A DNA stretch of 64,000 nucleotides from Embiotoca jacksoni (taxonomy: Eukaryota; Chordata; Actinopteri; Embiotocidae), in contig JAKOON010000117.1 in assembly GCA_022577435.1 (NCBI GenBank), positions 1 through 64,000 on the forward strand. Direction: 5' to 3'. Under the pieces are notes generated by a model. It did no database searches. It was not told the origin of the DNA and saw only the letters and a list, made by a program, of their open reading frames with translations. The translations under genes were made by a program, and so were the position numbers. Shown here in pieces: positions 54,180 to 64,000 of the stretch (position 1 is its first letter; each line of letters opens with the position of its first letter).

Positions 54180-54900
54180 CAATCACCCTTTTTTTTTTCA
54201 TTAGTGTCGAGAATTTTAACAAATTGTGCCCTTTTTGATGATTGCCTAATTATTCCCTTTCATTTATGTTGCATATCTAATCCGACGACGCCTTCATCTT
54301 TTCCTCCTGCGGGTACATTCGGCTTCTGTTCTGCCTGTCAGCCCCGCCGCCGACATCGGGACACGTCGCGTCTTCATTGGCTGAACGGATTTGGTTTTCG
54401 ACGCGCACGTCTCTAAAGCCGTCTGTTTGTTGTTCTTTCTTTCAGCACAACATGTGGCTCTTTAATTCCCGTCACCTTTTTCCCGTTTCTCCGGCCCGGT
54501 TTTCCAGCGTCACCTCTTTTCTCCTTCAGATTATACGGAGAGTCCGGAGAAAAACCAGCAGCTCAACTTGTCATCTGCATGAATGCACAGATCCCACCTT
54601 AAATTCTGTGGCCCGGGCACATTTACATGAAGACTTTGTCCAATTATTCTCTCCCCGGCGATACGAGCAGCGCGAGCGTCACGCATGGTCAGCCCGGCGG
54701 TGTCAGCGCCCACCTCCCTCTCTCTCTGTCAGTTCACGGAGCTGCTCTACAGGCCAAACAGGTTTTCGGCCCTCCAAGGACGTCCACGACGGCGACCGCG
54801 CTGTCAGCTTCTGTCACACCGCAGAAGGTGAGATTCAGACTCCGAAAGCAGAAACTCTTCCCCTCCTGAAATCATTAAGTTTCTGTAGCGTTTAACTCTG
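54180..54900. other. Unique CNE-like block with a long chance-length frame
   Basis: Contains 'cattagtgtcgagaatttta', 'gatgattgcctaattattcc' and a CpG-richer second half. The 172-codon frame 54377-54895 is S/R/H-rich without a domain, and its length is within chance expectation. A regulatory block is more likely than a gene. Confidence 0.35.
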
Positions 54901-56159
54901 CAGCTCAGACCGGTAAAGTTTTAGGGACAAACTAACTCCTGGAACAAGAAGTGCTCAGAAGTTCGAGTAAAACAAAAAGTTCAAAAAGAAAGGAAAATGT
55001 TCAAGACACTCTTCTAGTACAATATAAAAGGCTTTTCCTTCACGTGGTTATTTCACATAGAAATACTAAAAACAAAGTGCTTATGCACGTTGAAACAGAA
55101 ACTGGGTTACAACCAACACGCAGCGGCACACACAACCTTCTTCAGGGGGTCAAACCTTCAGCACACAAACTGGCCTTTAGTCCTCTCAGGATGATGATTG
55201 CATTTCCAACACCTGAACAAGGCAGCTGATATCAAAGTGTGGCCGCTCGAAGTCTCTACACGACGTGTAGAAGGATAATGAGAATAAAAAAAGAACAAAA
55301 CACGAATATACGGATACCAAGACAAAAGAAAATATAAATATATAAACTACTGACCATAAGTGACTCACATTTGGTTTCCTGGAACACTTGGAAGAATCCT
55401 TCTGTCTAATCTACATCGTACAGTGATCCTTTTAAAGGTGTCTCTTTATTTTAACTTTATTATAAGTGAGAGATAAACATTGTAAAGATTTCTTAACATA
55501 ATCAATGTTCTTACAGACTCAAACCACCTTCCTTTTTTTTCCAAAGAAAATGTCGTCAACGTAAATACGAAGTCTAACATGAAGACTGGAAGCAGGAAAA
55601 CCAACTGCTCACTCAAACATGGAGTTCATAAAAAAGATCCAACTTCAAAGCTGTTAGATTGATTGACAGAACACGCAGCATTTTGTTTATCGAACACGAC
55701 AAAATTAGTGTTTTTTTTCCGTAAAAAAACATCGTGAACAGAAGCTCTGCTGAAAGACATGAAGTCTCCTTTTAAATCAAAACTGGCTTTATTACCAAAG
55801 ATTTGTGTTCATTTCCTGCAACAACAAGAAGTGATGGGTTTTGTGGGAAATGTGGTTTTATGATGGGGATGAGGAATATGTTCAACAAGTTTTCTCCACA
55901 CTTCCAGCTGTAAGAAACATGTTTTTGTGTGAAATGAATGGGATTTAAAAAAACACTTCTTTTTTTTACTCAACTTGCAATTTTTGATAATTCCTGAAAT
56001 TTTGCTTTAAAAAGTCACTTAAAAAATGACATCACAAAATCAATGTTGTTTGTGGAGCTCTTACTCGTTAGATCCTAGAATATTAATCAGATTAACAGTC
56101 GCTCTAAAAAGGTGAGTTTTGTTGAGTTTCTTGATCATGTAAGTTGATAAATTGTTGGT
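54901..56159. other. Non-coding stretch
   Basis: AT-rich unique sequence. It contains one PBX-MEIS decamer (55660-55669). No gene. Confidence 0.45.
55660..55669 (+). promoter_or_regulatory. PBX-MEIS/PREP decamer TGATTGACAG
   Basis: Exact decamer in 'agattgattgacagaacacg', outside any recognised repeat. Function is inferred from the motif only. Confidence 0.35.
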
Positions 56160-56470
56160 GTAATTAGCAGAAATCACAGCGTTGTTATTTGAGCTCGGAG
56201 CTCGGCCGGCTGGCGGAGGCTGATATTTTTTTTTTCTGATCCGGAGCAGGTGATGCGTCGTCTCTCGCGGTGTCGTGAATCGGTGCGTCGGGGCTCTTCT
56301 GCCTCGTTTATGATGACGCAGCCGCCGCCAGCTTGTATTTTACACCTCATTTAAATGTGGAGGCAGGAGACATCGTGAAACAGCAGGAGAGCATTAACGA
56401 CTCCTGCGGTGCAGAAAATACACATATAATGCAGTGACTCACGGATCATGTGGGCCAAGAGGGCCGAGGG
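56160..56470. other. Unique CpG-rich CNE-like block
   Basis: CpG-rich (56195-56330) with 'cctcgtttatgatgacgcagc' and 'cctcatttaaatgtggagg', the latter an imperfect palindrome around ATTTAAAT. Candidate regulatory block next to the CTCF-like site. Confidence 0.3.
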
Positions 56471-56619
56471 GCGAACGCCCGGCGTTTACTGAAGATCTGG
56501 ATGTCAGTGAAGTCACTGCTGCTGATAAACGAGCTGCCCGCCTTCCGGTGATGGAGGTTTTACTGCTGCTGCGTAATAAAGACACAAAAGTACCTTTATA
56601 ACATGCACACCTCTCCCGT

Positions 56620-56638
56620 TGGCCAATAGAGGGCGCTG
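56620..56638 (+). promoter_or_regulatory. CTCF-like site
   Basis: TGGCCAATAGAGGGCGCTG agrees with the CTCF consensus TGGCCACCAGGGGGCGCTA at 15 of 19 positions, including the invariant AG and GGCGC core. It lies in unique sequence. Occupancy and insulation are unknown. Confidence 0.5.
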
Positions 56639-57459
56639 AGAACGAGCCGATCAACACGCAGACTGATCGCAACACGCAGACACCTCTGTGTCGTAGAAAT
56701 ACAAACATCATTTTTCTAAATTATAAAAGAAGACCTGAAAAAAAAACTTTGCCGACTTCTACATCAATAGTGAAAAATTATGTTTAATTGAAAAAGGAAC
56801 ATCTTGAAATAAACACTTTCAAGTTTTAAATTTACCCCAGTGAGCATCAGCAACAATCCTCGCAAACATCCGTTTCCCTGCGAAGGCCAGCAGGATGCCT
56901 GAGCTTCTCTACACTGATTTATATTGGGGTGGGTTTTTTTGCGGGTTTGTCCGTGATAACTATGTTTGCTGGTTATCATGAAAGTTCAGAGTTCAGATTA
57001 CAACAAATAAAGAACTGCAGGTTTATTCTGCTCACCTGCAAAATTTTGAAAAGACAACACTTCTCTTTCATGTGTTCCTCCTCCTTTTATGTTGATTTGT
57101 ATTACTCGTGTTTAAAAGTAATTAAATTCACCACCAGGAAGATTTACGTTTCCACAACAAGTTACCTACTGACATCTGAAAACAGTGACATCACCTATAA
57201 AATACAGGTTTTAATACTGTGGACTTATTGTTTCATTTTGAATGCAGGACACTTTCAACATTTTTGTTTGTTATTGTTTTTTGGAGAGTCTACTGTGATA
57301 ACTTTGACCTCTAAGAGACGTGAGTTCTTCGTCCACCTCTGATCAGCAGCAGCTGACTTTTTCCTGCAAACACAACATGTCTCTGCAGCAGCTTCAGAAA
57401 TAAAGCTGTGATCTGCTCTGAATTAAAAATCAGACCGGAAAACACTGAAAAAGTGTTAA
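56639..57459. other. Non-coding stretch
   Basis: AT-rich unique sequence. AATAAA at 57401-57406 precedes the open stretch at 57460. No gene supported. Confidence 0.45.
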
Positions 57460-57891
57460 ATGTCTTCAGAACAGCAGCTCACATCGGAGGCGGAGCTGCT
57501 GCGTGATGATGAAGATGAGGAAGAGGATGACGACGAGCCAGACGGTGGACACGATCGATCCTGCAGCCCAATTACAACAGAAACATCAAATATTGCAGGA
57601 GCAGATGAAAGCGTCCTGCCTGCTCCACCTCTCTACCTCTGACTCGGTGTGCAGCGGGGCCAAGTGTTCAGTTACTTAGCAACTGTCGCTACGGGCCACG
57701 GGGGCGGGGGGGAGTCACAGGTCAACAGCAGCGTTGTTGCAGCGTCCACTCGTTCACCTCCAGAGAGACAAACATTTTTCTTGGATATTACAGATTTGGT
57801 GAGGCAACAAAAAGCTTTTGCACTCGACTACCTGAAGAAAACTCGACTTCCCGCTCGTACGTTGACCGTTAGCTTTGGACAGCAGACTTGA
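57460..57891 (+). pseudogene. Possible relic of an open frame interrupted by one TGA
   Basis: An ATG at 57460 opens a 60-codon frame with an acidic run (DDEDEEEDDDE) and S/T-rich sequence. A TGA at 57640-57642 closes it, and the same frame then stays open from 57643 to a second TGA at 57889. The second part contains FFLDITDLVRQQKAFALDYL, which looks helical. I do not recognise a family. It could be a transposon-derived or host gene relic, or a chance frame. I see no splice or selenocysteine context that would rescue the stop. Confidence 0.2.
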
Positions 57892-58189
57892 GGTTCCAGA
57901 TTTACAGATACTGAGCTGCTCAACTGCAGTTTACAGTCATTATCATCATCAGGTGAAGCAACAAAATGAACGAACTACGAGATAAAGTGTCGGTCTTTGG
58001 GTGTTTTAGCCTCATTAGCATTAGCACTGGCTAGAACGTCGTGAACTTTGTTTCCGTGACGATGAATCCCGACTTTTTATTTTTCATCATCAACGTACTA
58101 ACAAGTAAAACTGAGAAGATGGACATCGTAAATATGATTAGATACCAGAATACTATAACTTAGAAACCAGAAGTGATAATTGGAAGAGT
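57892..58189. other. Unique stretch
   Basis: Contains 'tagcctcattagcattagc'. Nothing else recognised. Confidence 0.4.
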
Positions 58190-58530
58190 TGGAGAGGAGT
58201 GGGCACACTAAGCCCCGCCCCAAAACATATCGGTGTTAAAGTCCTAATATCTAACGAATGCTATCTACTGACAAAACATTTGCTGACTTTGTATTTCAGG
58301 AGAACTTGATGCTTTTTCAAAGGGAGTCTGTTGGAGCGCCTCGTGGCCTCGTGGTGTTACCGTGACAGGTGGGCGGGGCTTAGTGCCGTCGGGAATCTTG
58401 TCCAAATATGGACCAAAAAAATCCAAGATGGCGACAGTTCAAATGCTGAACTCGAGGCTTCAAAACGGCGGTTCACAAACCACAACGGTGATCGTCACGC
58501 TGGTTCGACACTTGGTCACGTGCGTCTTAA
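58190..58530. mobile_element. Dispersed repeat Family 1, rearranged copy G (5' half minus, 3' half plus)
   Basis: 58190-58363 read on the minus strand matches the copy B 5' half ('gaaaaagcatcaagttctcc', 'tgaaatacaaagtcag'), with an internal deletion. 58364-58530 on the plus strand matches the 3' half ('tgtccaaatatggacc', 'aagatggcgacag', 'gttcacaaacc'). The two halves carry 'ggggcggggcttagtg' in opposite orientations, so the element has been inverted or assembled head to head. Confidence 0.65.
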
Positions 58531-59016
58531 TATTTTTGTAGTGTAAAAGATTGTAATAACACGTGATATCTTCCTGGTAAAAACAAACACTTTGCGTAAA
58601 TTTAATTTCAATATTTGGAAATAAATGATTGAATAAATAATCAAATTGATAAATGAATGAAACATTGTGTGAAGGATAAACAACAGTGACAGTAAGTGTG
58701 AACAGTTTGATGCACAAAATGTGACAAGATGTGTAAAATCGACAGGAGGTGTCACTCTTAATAAGAATATTTCTGTAAAGAAATATGAGCCACTGACCCA
58801 CAACCACAAGACAGGAAGCAATCCGCACCGCACACCTCCATGTGCCGACAACAACCAATCAGTGTAACTGCCACTCATGTTTGTGTATATTGTACAGCAG
58901 CAGCCTGACAGCTGACGCAGGCATCCAATCATTGTTTCTGATGAATCTCACCTTTTTTTTCTGCCAGCAGTGTTCGTACAACACCCATCCAATCATTTAT
59001 CTTTTGTCTGCTTGGT
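58531..59016. other. AT-rich unique stretch
   Basis: Nothing recognised. 'ccaatcagtgtaactgcc' and 'catccaatcattg' are short CCAAT-containing words. Confidence 0.45.
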
Positions 59017-59041
59017 AAAAAAAAAAAAAAAAAAAAAAAAA
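59017..59041. repeat. Poly-A tract
   Basis: About 25 consecutive A followed by GAAGAAG. It may mark a retroposon end, but no body is recognisable upstream. Confidence 0.9.
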
Positions 59042-59059
59042 GAAGAAGCCTCCTGGAGG

Positions 59060-59565
59060 ACATTATTTTCCGTTATTACAATATGAGGGATTATAATTGT
59101 CCTCCCGCAATTACCTTCCCTCCTCCAGAGGCTTTGTCACTGGAAATGATTGGCCTCTAATATTAACCCAAATGCATTTAATCAGCCGGTGCAGGTTCCT
59201 CATGCCGTATAATCACACTTGCAATTAAAAATGTTTTACCTCTCTGCCGGACCGAGCCGCCGGATCGCCGGTCAGCTCAGCCGGCCTGATTAGCATTATT
59301 TCACAGTGGAGCGTCGCCGCCTCCGCGCTGAGCCTGCCAGCAGCCCCGTTCACGGCGCTGCAACTCCCGCTCACGCTGTTTAGTCAAACATGCAAATGAG
59401 AGCTAAGCAGTCGGCGGCAGGCGGAAAATCAAAGCCGAGCAGAACCCCTCCTCCGGCTCCTGAATGGAGGTCAGGCACCGTCACTTTGTCGAGTTAAATG
59501 AGGCTCCGAGCAGAAACGGCTGAGTCACTGCCTGAGATGTTATCCACCTGAACACTCCACGCTCG
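59060..59565. other. Unique CNE-like block, strongest candidate
   Basis: 'gggattataattgtcctccc', 'gcctctaatattaaccc', 'aaatgcatttaatcagcc', 'cttgcaattaaaaatg', 'cctgattagcattatttc' and the octamer 'catgcaaatgagagc' follow each other in unique, partly CpG-rich sequence. The density of homeodomain, POU and GATTA-type cores is the highest in the window. This fits a developmental enhancer. Conservation has to be tested. Confidence 0.4.
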
Positions 59566-60599
59566 TCTTTATCTGACGTTTCTCTGGACTTTTCTCCATC
59601 CTGAACCCTGATAGCGCTGATACGTCACATGTTACCGATCTGAGGGGAAACCAGCCCGCTGACTCGACCTCGCTGCAGCTACTGTCCCGCTGTAAGTCCC
59701 TCTGCTTGCTCATTAGCCTGCCAATCTGCTGCCTGCTTTGTTTCCTTCGCTGTGCGTCGCTTCCCTCTCGCCTCCCTGTTAACACACTCTACTGTTACCT
59801 CATTAGGTTTGTTCACGGGTTTCACGGTCAGACGGTTTTGCAGGTTCGCTGTCAGTTAACCCGCCTCGACTTGAAATCAGCTGATTAGGTCCCCTGTTCT
59901 CCGAGTGCACACATGCACAGAGCAGAGGAAGGCCTTTACTTTACATGGAGATCTGGAACAACCAGGCTGTGCTGCAAAATGTGACCTCAACTGACCTCCG
60001 CAAGCTTCAGTTGCAGTGATGATGTCACTAATTACATGATTTAGAAAACAGTTTCTCCACAAATGTACCGGGATTTTGTGCCTGTAGCCACATAAAGAAG
60101 TTTCCAGCAGATATCACAGAGTTTTTACAATAAAGGTCATATTTATGAGTCCAATTGTCACCAAGTGGGCACATGAGCTCTAAGTGGGGACCGAGGACGG
60201 CCCACTCATAGCACCATTCACATCGACTGACAACGCTGGCCGTCCTGCAACTAATGGACAAATACCTACGATCAATAACTCAAGTGGGGCCCAGGTAGTT
60301 GCACTAAAATCAATACGGCTGATTGCTAAAATAAGTGACTTTTCCTCGGAAACTGGAGGAAAAATGTCCTCTGATCTTTAATGATAAAAAAAAAAAAGAT
60401 TGATCAAAAACATAAATATAACCTTCGTGAGGAAGTTTTCAGAGTGTCGTCTCTTCATCATCATCATCACTGAATTGACCACGTTAACGTGACCGGTGCT
60501 ACGTGAACATTAGTGATGTCACCATGGAAACCTGAAACTGGAGCAGAGAAACAGCAGATTTTGGGCCAAATTGTTTGGTGAACAGCAAATCTTCAACGA
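59566..60599. other. Non-coding stretch
   Basis: Unique; (CAT)n-like 'catcatcatcatc' at 60457-60469. No gene. Confidence 0.45.
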
Positions 60600-60700
60600 G
60601 CCCGATTACAGCCGAGTGTTCCTGAGCCCATGCAGCGATTTCCACTCCAGAATCATGGCTGTTTTTAAATCAGTGCCGCCTGAGGGCTCAGAGAAACATC
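60600..60700. mobile_element. Dispersed repeat ('tgttcctgagcccatgcag' type), copy 2
   Basis: 'acagccgagtgttcctgagc', 'ccatgcagcgatttccact' and 'atggctgttttt...gtgccgcctgagggctc' match 33760-33885 in the same orientation, with scattered changes. Confidence 0.6.
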
Positions 60701-61084
60701 AGATTTTGTGGAAATATTACCAACAGAACTATTTCTGAACTTTTTGATCGATTCTTGTCGGATTGTTGGATATTATTAATAATTTCCATCATGAAACATT
60801 CATATCAGAAGTAACAGCTGAGAACATTAACTGGCCAATTGTAGTTTTCTAATCCTCATTCTAAGATATAATATACTATTTAATGGACTAATAACTGCAT
60901 ACTTATCTGGTTAATTAGTTTATTCGTGTTTAATTCGGTCAGTTAGTGAGAAGATTAAAAATCTATCATCTTGTGTTTGTTAATGGTGTTTGTGCAGCAG
61001 ACTGACTGGAGCTTTTAGTTTTACAGCCGTGAACGAGTCGCCTCCGATTGTAAACCCGCTCCTGTGTGGTCAAACTGCTCTCTG
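60701..61084. other. AT-rich unique stretch
   Basis: Contains 'ctggttaattagtttatt' (60918-60935). Nothing else recognised. Confidence 0.4.
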
Positions 61085-61418
61085 TTAATCACGGAAATAA
61101 GATAAGCATAATTGGATATCTGACTTCCCGCAGCGTGTGAGTGCATGTACAGACAACATATTGATTTCCACTGTCTTCATAATGAAAATGATTTAGCCTC
61201 AGTAAAGAAACACTCTGACTCATATTGGCTCACCGGCGTGATAATTACCGTGTGTGTTATATTCTGTGAGGACGTCTCCTGCCTCCGATATTCTCCCCCG
61301 CTGAACAAATGGCTCGCTCCGGATCGCACCATCGGACTCTGCTGGGTTTGAAATGTGACGGCTCAGACCTGCTGCTGGGATTTCTATTGGATCATGGTCA
61401 TCAGCTTCCAGCAGCCAG
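61085..61418. other. Unique CNE-like block
   Basis: 'cggaaataagataagcataat', 'gcgtgataattaccgtg' and 'catcggactctgctggg' occur in unique sequence with GATA and ATAATTA-type cores. No coding signal. Confidence 0.3.
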
Positions 61419-61472
61419 GCGGGGGGGTGGGTGGGGGTGGGGGTGGGGGGCGGGAGGGGTGCGGGGGAGGAA
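61419..61472. other. Strong potential G-quadruplex
   Basis: At least six runs of three or more G within 54 bp ('gggggggtgggtgggggtgg', then 'gggtggggggcgggagggg'). It is the most G-dense segment on the plus strand. Confidence 0.8.
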
Positions 61473-62329
61473 GGTGCGAGATGTTCCTGTTTCTACTGTG
61501 GTCTGCCTGATGACACACAAGAGGTGATCGTTGTCGGTTTATCTTTAACGTTTTACTTACGAGACTCATTATTCAGCCCTACAACTATAAAGAAGAAGAC
61601 GGAGAAACTGAAATCATTGAATTGATTGAAATTACACAAAATACCAGATTTAAGCTTTAAAACCGAACAGCGAAGACATTTTCTGTGTCACGTCTACTTG
61701 TGCCAAAGGAAGAGATCCAAAACTCAGATGTAGTCAAAGCGTCGGTCCTATCAGCTTCTCCACGGCTGAAACTCAACCACCTTAACTGATTAGAGGTTTT
61801 TATCGATGCCTTGCAAACGACGTCAAATTATAATAAAAGTTATTAATATTGGCGTTCTCTGATCTGTCACCTCTGTGGTTCAGGTCTGGGTCCTTGTTTT
61901 CAGGCCGGCGAGGCTCGTGGCATTCATACCTTCATTCATCCATGCGCTTCTCACTTTTTTTTATTGTTTGGAATTTATACTCGATGATATTTGCAAAAAA
62001 ACGACATTATTTGAGATTGAAAACAATACTTCTTCTCTTACTTATCGTATCGAACATGTTTTATTTTCACAAATGAATCAAAGTATTTTACGTCCCTTCA
62101 GAAAAGGTTCTCGAAGCTTCCTGCAGCCGTGTTGGAGTTATGTCCCGTGTTATTCCCGTCCCGTCCTCTCCCTCGTCACAGTCTGTGGTGTTTCTGTTTT
62201 AACGAGCTCGTGTTAGCGGGCCACTCGAGCGCCGTCTGATCCAACGTGGCACTCGCTGGTTTCCTTCTTTCATTTTTTCTGTGACTCTTTTCCGTGAAGC
62301 AGAAAATGTGGGCCGCGGTGAGCCGAGAG
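61473..62329. other. Non-coding stretch
   Basis: No recognised gene or repeat; AT-rich at 61960-62090. Confidence 0.45.
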
Positions 62330-62700
62330 CAGACGGCCATATCCTAATCAGTTGTGATAGTCTGGTAATTAATGGGATTTGTTAATTGGGTCTGTCCTCC
62401 CCCGGGACGTTTCCTGTGAATATTCATGTAGCGCTCGGCTAACCTTCCTCCTGCAGTCGCTTGAACTTCAGCCGCCTCCGACGCACGCGTTCGGTTTCCT
62501 GTCGCCGTCATTTTTATCTCCACGACAACAAATCTGCCGCCGACTATCCAGGCAATCAGCACCTTGTAAATGTTTAATACCGCTCTACACGGGCAGATAA
62601 TTCCCACAATGCTCCTCACTGTCAGGCCGCCGTGCACGAGCTGGAGTCATAATTACGTTGGCGACATCCTAGTGAGCCTCCAATCAGGTTTGTTTTCTCT
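62330..62700. other. Unique CNE-like block
   Basis: 'catatcctaatcagttgtg', 'tggtaattaatgggatttg', 'ttaattgggtctg', 'gtgaatattcatgtagcg', 'gtcataattacgttggcg' and 'tccaatcaggtttg' follow each other in unique sequence. Dense TAATTA/TAATCA cores suggest a homeodomain-type enhancer. Confidence 0.4.
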
Positions 62701-62761
62701 TCAAACAAGGCGTCGCCTCCAGTTTCATCTTGTTGAGCTGTCAGGTGGAGAGCTGCTGTCC

Positions 62762-62763
<2 letters not shown>

Positions 62764-62807
<44 letters not shown>

Positions 62808-62809
62808 CA

Positions 62810-62869
<60 letters not shown>
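62764..62869. repeat. (CA)n microsatellite with a CTCTCACTCA spacer
   Basis: CA run (62764-62804), a short 'ctctcactc' interruption, then CA to 62869. Confidence 0.97.
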
Positions 62870-62874
<5 letters not shown>

Positions 62875-63361
62875 AGCCTGTTTGCTAACACAGAGTTGTC
62901 AGCAGTTACAGGTGTAGCTGAGTCATCAGCGTCACTGTGAGGCGTTCAGGTGCTTCTGCACTCTGGTTCCTTTCTGCTGAGGTCATCCACAGCTTATTTT
63001 TTTTTTTATTAATAACGCCTCAAATATAACAAAAAATATGAACACAAGCACCCCTGTCCCTTCAATATTTAGTAAATCAGTAACATTTACTTACTTTAGC
63101 AACTTTTACGGAACAAAGTCGCAAGAAAGGCTAAAACAAAACGCAACATTTTTTTACGAAATATTAAAATTATGAAAAAGAAACCAACAATCAAATCAAA
63201 CAACAACAGTGTATTTCACTTCTTACTGCGCTTCATCAAGTCTGATCTCAAAGTAGTTTTATCTGTAAAGCAGCATTTAATGTAAATGATTTCACTGGTA
63301 TTAAATTATTATCTCCTCAAATTCAGTGTTTGTTTCCTCGTAATGTTTTGCAGTGTAAATC
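62870..63361. other. AT-rich non-coding stretch
   Basis: T run at 62998-63008 and A/T-rich sequence. No gene. Confidence 0.45.
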
Positions 63362-63440
63362 CAGGAGGGAGAGAAGAACAACGAGGGACAGCTGAAACAA
63401 ATCAAGGCGGGGTAGATAAGAGGGAGACACAGCGTGGCAG
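63362..63440 (+). repeat. Dispersed repeat Family 7, plus copy
   Basis: 'gaacaacgagggacagctga' and 'aatcaaggcggggtag' parallel 34099-34140 ('gacaacgagggacagatta', 'aatcagggggcgggg'). Confidence 0.6.
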
Positions 63441-64000
63441 ACATACGAGTCATTCAGGAAATACAACAAATCCAGTGTCCTCAGAGGAGACATTCAAAAC
63501 GTTCCCTCCAAACTACATTTCTTACTGAAACAAAAATGTTACATTGATTTGGCTCCAAAGTGATTATGTGGCGAAAACTAACTTTTCTTTGTAAATGAAT
63601 TTAAGCGGCACCGAGTCCGTCTCTTGTTTAACATCGATGTGAGTTGATTCAGCAGCCGGCGCACGTCCGTCTGAACAGACAACAAAAGATAAACAGTATT
63701 TCTATAAGGACTCGTTTTCTCACTTACGGAGAAGATCGTTCGTTTTTTTATTGTTGGGTTTTTCTGAGACATCTTTCTGAAGCAGCAGCTTCTGTCCTCA
63801 TCATGAATCCCTGAGACACGTCTCATAGAGACACAGACTGATGGACGTGAGGTCATCTCATTAAACCTGTGTCACGCGTGTGTTCCCGAGACAGACGTGT
63901 TCCATCCTGAGACGAGTTTTGGCCTTTCGGAGTCGGAGGGAAAATAAAAATATGTTTTCTGCTGAGTCAGCACCTTCCAGAGACAAATCATGTCCGCAGG
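63441..64000. other. Right-edge unique sequence
   Basis: No gene or repeat recognised up to the end of the window. Confidence 0.45.

Noticed and set aside
54377..54895. 172-codon open frame
   Set aside because: Same chance argument; the composition is S/R/H-rich, and the block looks like non-coding regulatory sequence.
59017..59041. Poly-A as evidence of a processed pseudogene
   Set aside because: No recognisable coding or retroposon body lies upstream, and no target-site duplication was seen.

Overview
The window reads as vertebrate nuclear DNA, most likely from a spiny-rayed teleost fish. I see no bacterial gene organisation. About thirty long (CA/GT)n tracts, many of 60-140 bp, dominate the low-complexity fraction. 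Several recognisable short dispersed repeats have a teleost look: a tail ending in ATAAAGTTTGATTGATTG, a repeat containing 'cgcaccattcgg.gctcgggc', a repeat with 'tgtgaacacaaaattgttgcc...gaccatgacctttgacc', and a repeat with 'ctgggctgctgtagaaacatggcggactccgtggaag'. The species assignment is inference from repeat style.

I could not support any protein-coding gene, tRNA or rRNA. The longest open frames lie in microsatellites, in a 9-bp minisatellite, in dispersed repeats, or are of a length expected by chance in 64 kb. The window therefore looks like an intergenic desert or a very large intron. It is a mosaic of microsatellites, old and younger dispersed repeats, and unique blocks of 200-500 bp. 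Many unique blocks carry TAATTA, octamer or ATTCAT-type motifs and CpG-rich stretches. Such blocks are typical of conserved non-coding regulatory elements, but conservation itself cannot be seen from one sequence.

Layout. 1-3.5 kb: unique sequence, a GC-rich block (1270-1650) and three GT tracts. 3.6-4.1 kb: a full copy of a dispersed family called Family 1 here; other copies or halves lie near 8.7, 28.9, 29.8, 42.8, 44.6, 49.9 and 58.3 kb. 4.2-8.4 kb: unique blocks, including a perfect DR1 nuclear-receptor site at 7267-7279. 10-13 kb: several dispersed repeats and an (AAAG)n tract. 14.7-15.1 kb: a 9-bp minisatellite. 15.69-15.89 kb: a DR1 site and a six-copy AGGTCA array. 17-22.5 kb: microsatellites, SINE/LINE-like tails and an old repeat. 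24.9-25.6 kb: an interrupted GT array next to a unique block. 27.9 and 31.6 kb: a diverged duplicate pair. 33.8-36.7 kb: dispersed repeats. 37.2-37.7 kb: GT and CAGA arrays. 40.37-40.68 kb: a MITE-like element with perfect terminal inverted repeats. 41.42 kb: a retroviral tRNA-Pro primer-binding-site-like sequence. 43.1-43.6 kb: the most CpG-rich block. 46.8-47.0 kb: three REST/NRSF (RE1) sites. 48.7-53.5 kb: repeats. 54-64 kb: mostly unique, with CNE-like blocks at 54.2, 56.2, 59.1, 61.1 and 62.4 kb, a CTCF-like site at 56.62 kb, and Family 1 debris at 58.2-58.5 kb.

The strongest functional signal is the RE1 cluster (46802-47005): three matches to the 18-bp core of the REST consensus within about 200 bp, two of them forming a 25-bp perfect inverted repeat. 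With an excess of the PBX-MEIS decamer TGATTGACAG (seven copies) and several DR1 sites, it suggests a regulatory landscape, plausibly of a neuronal or developmental gene outside the window. That last step is inference.
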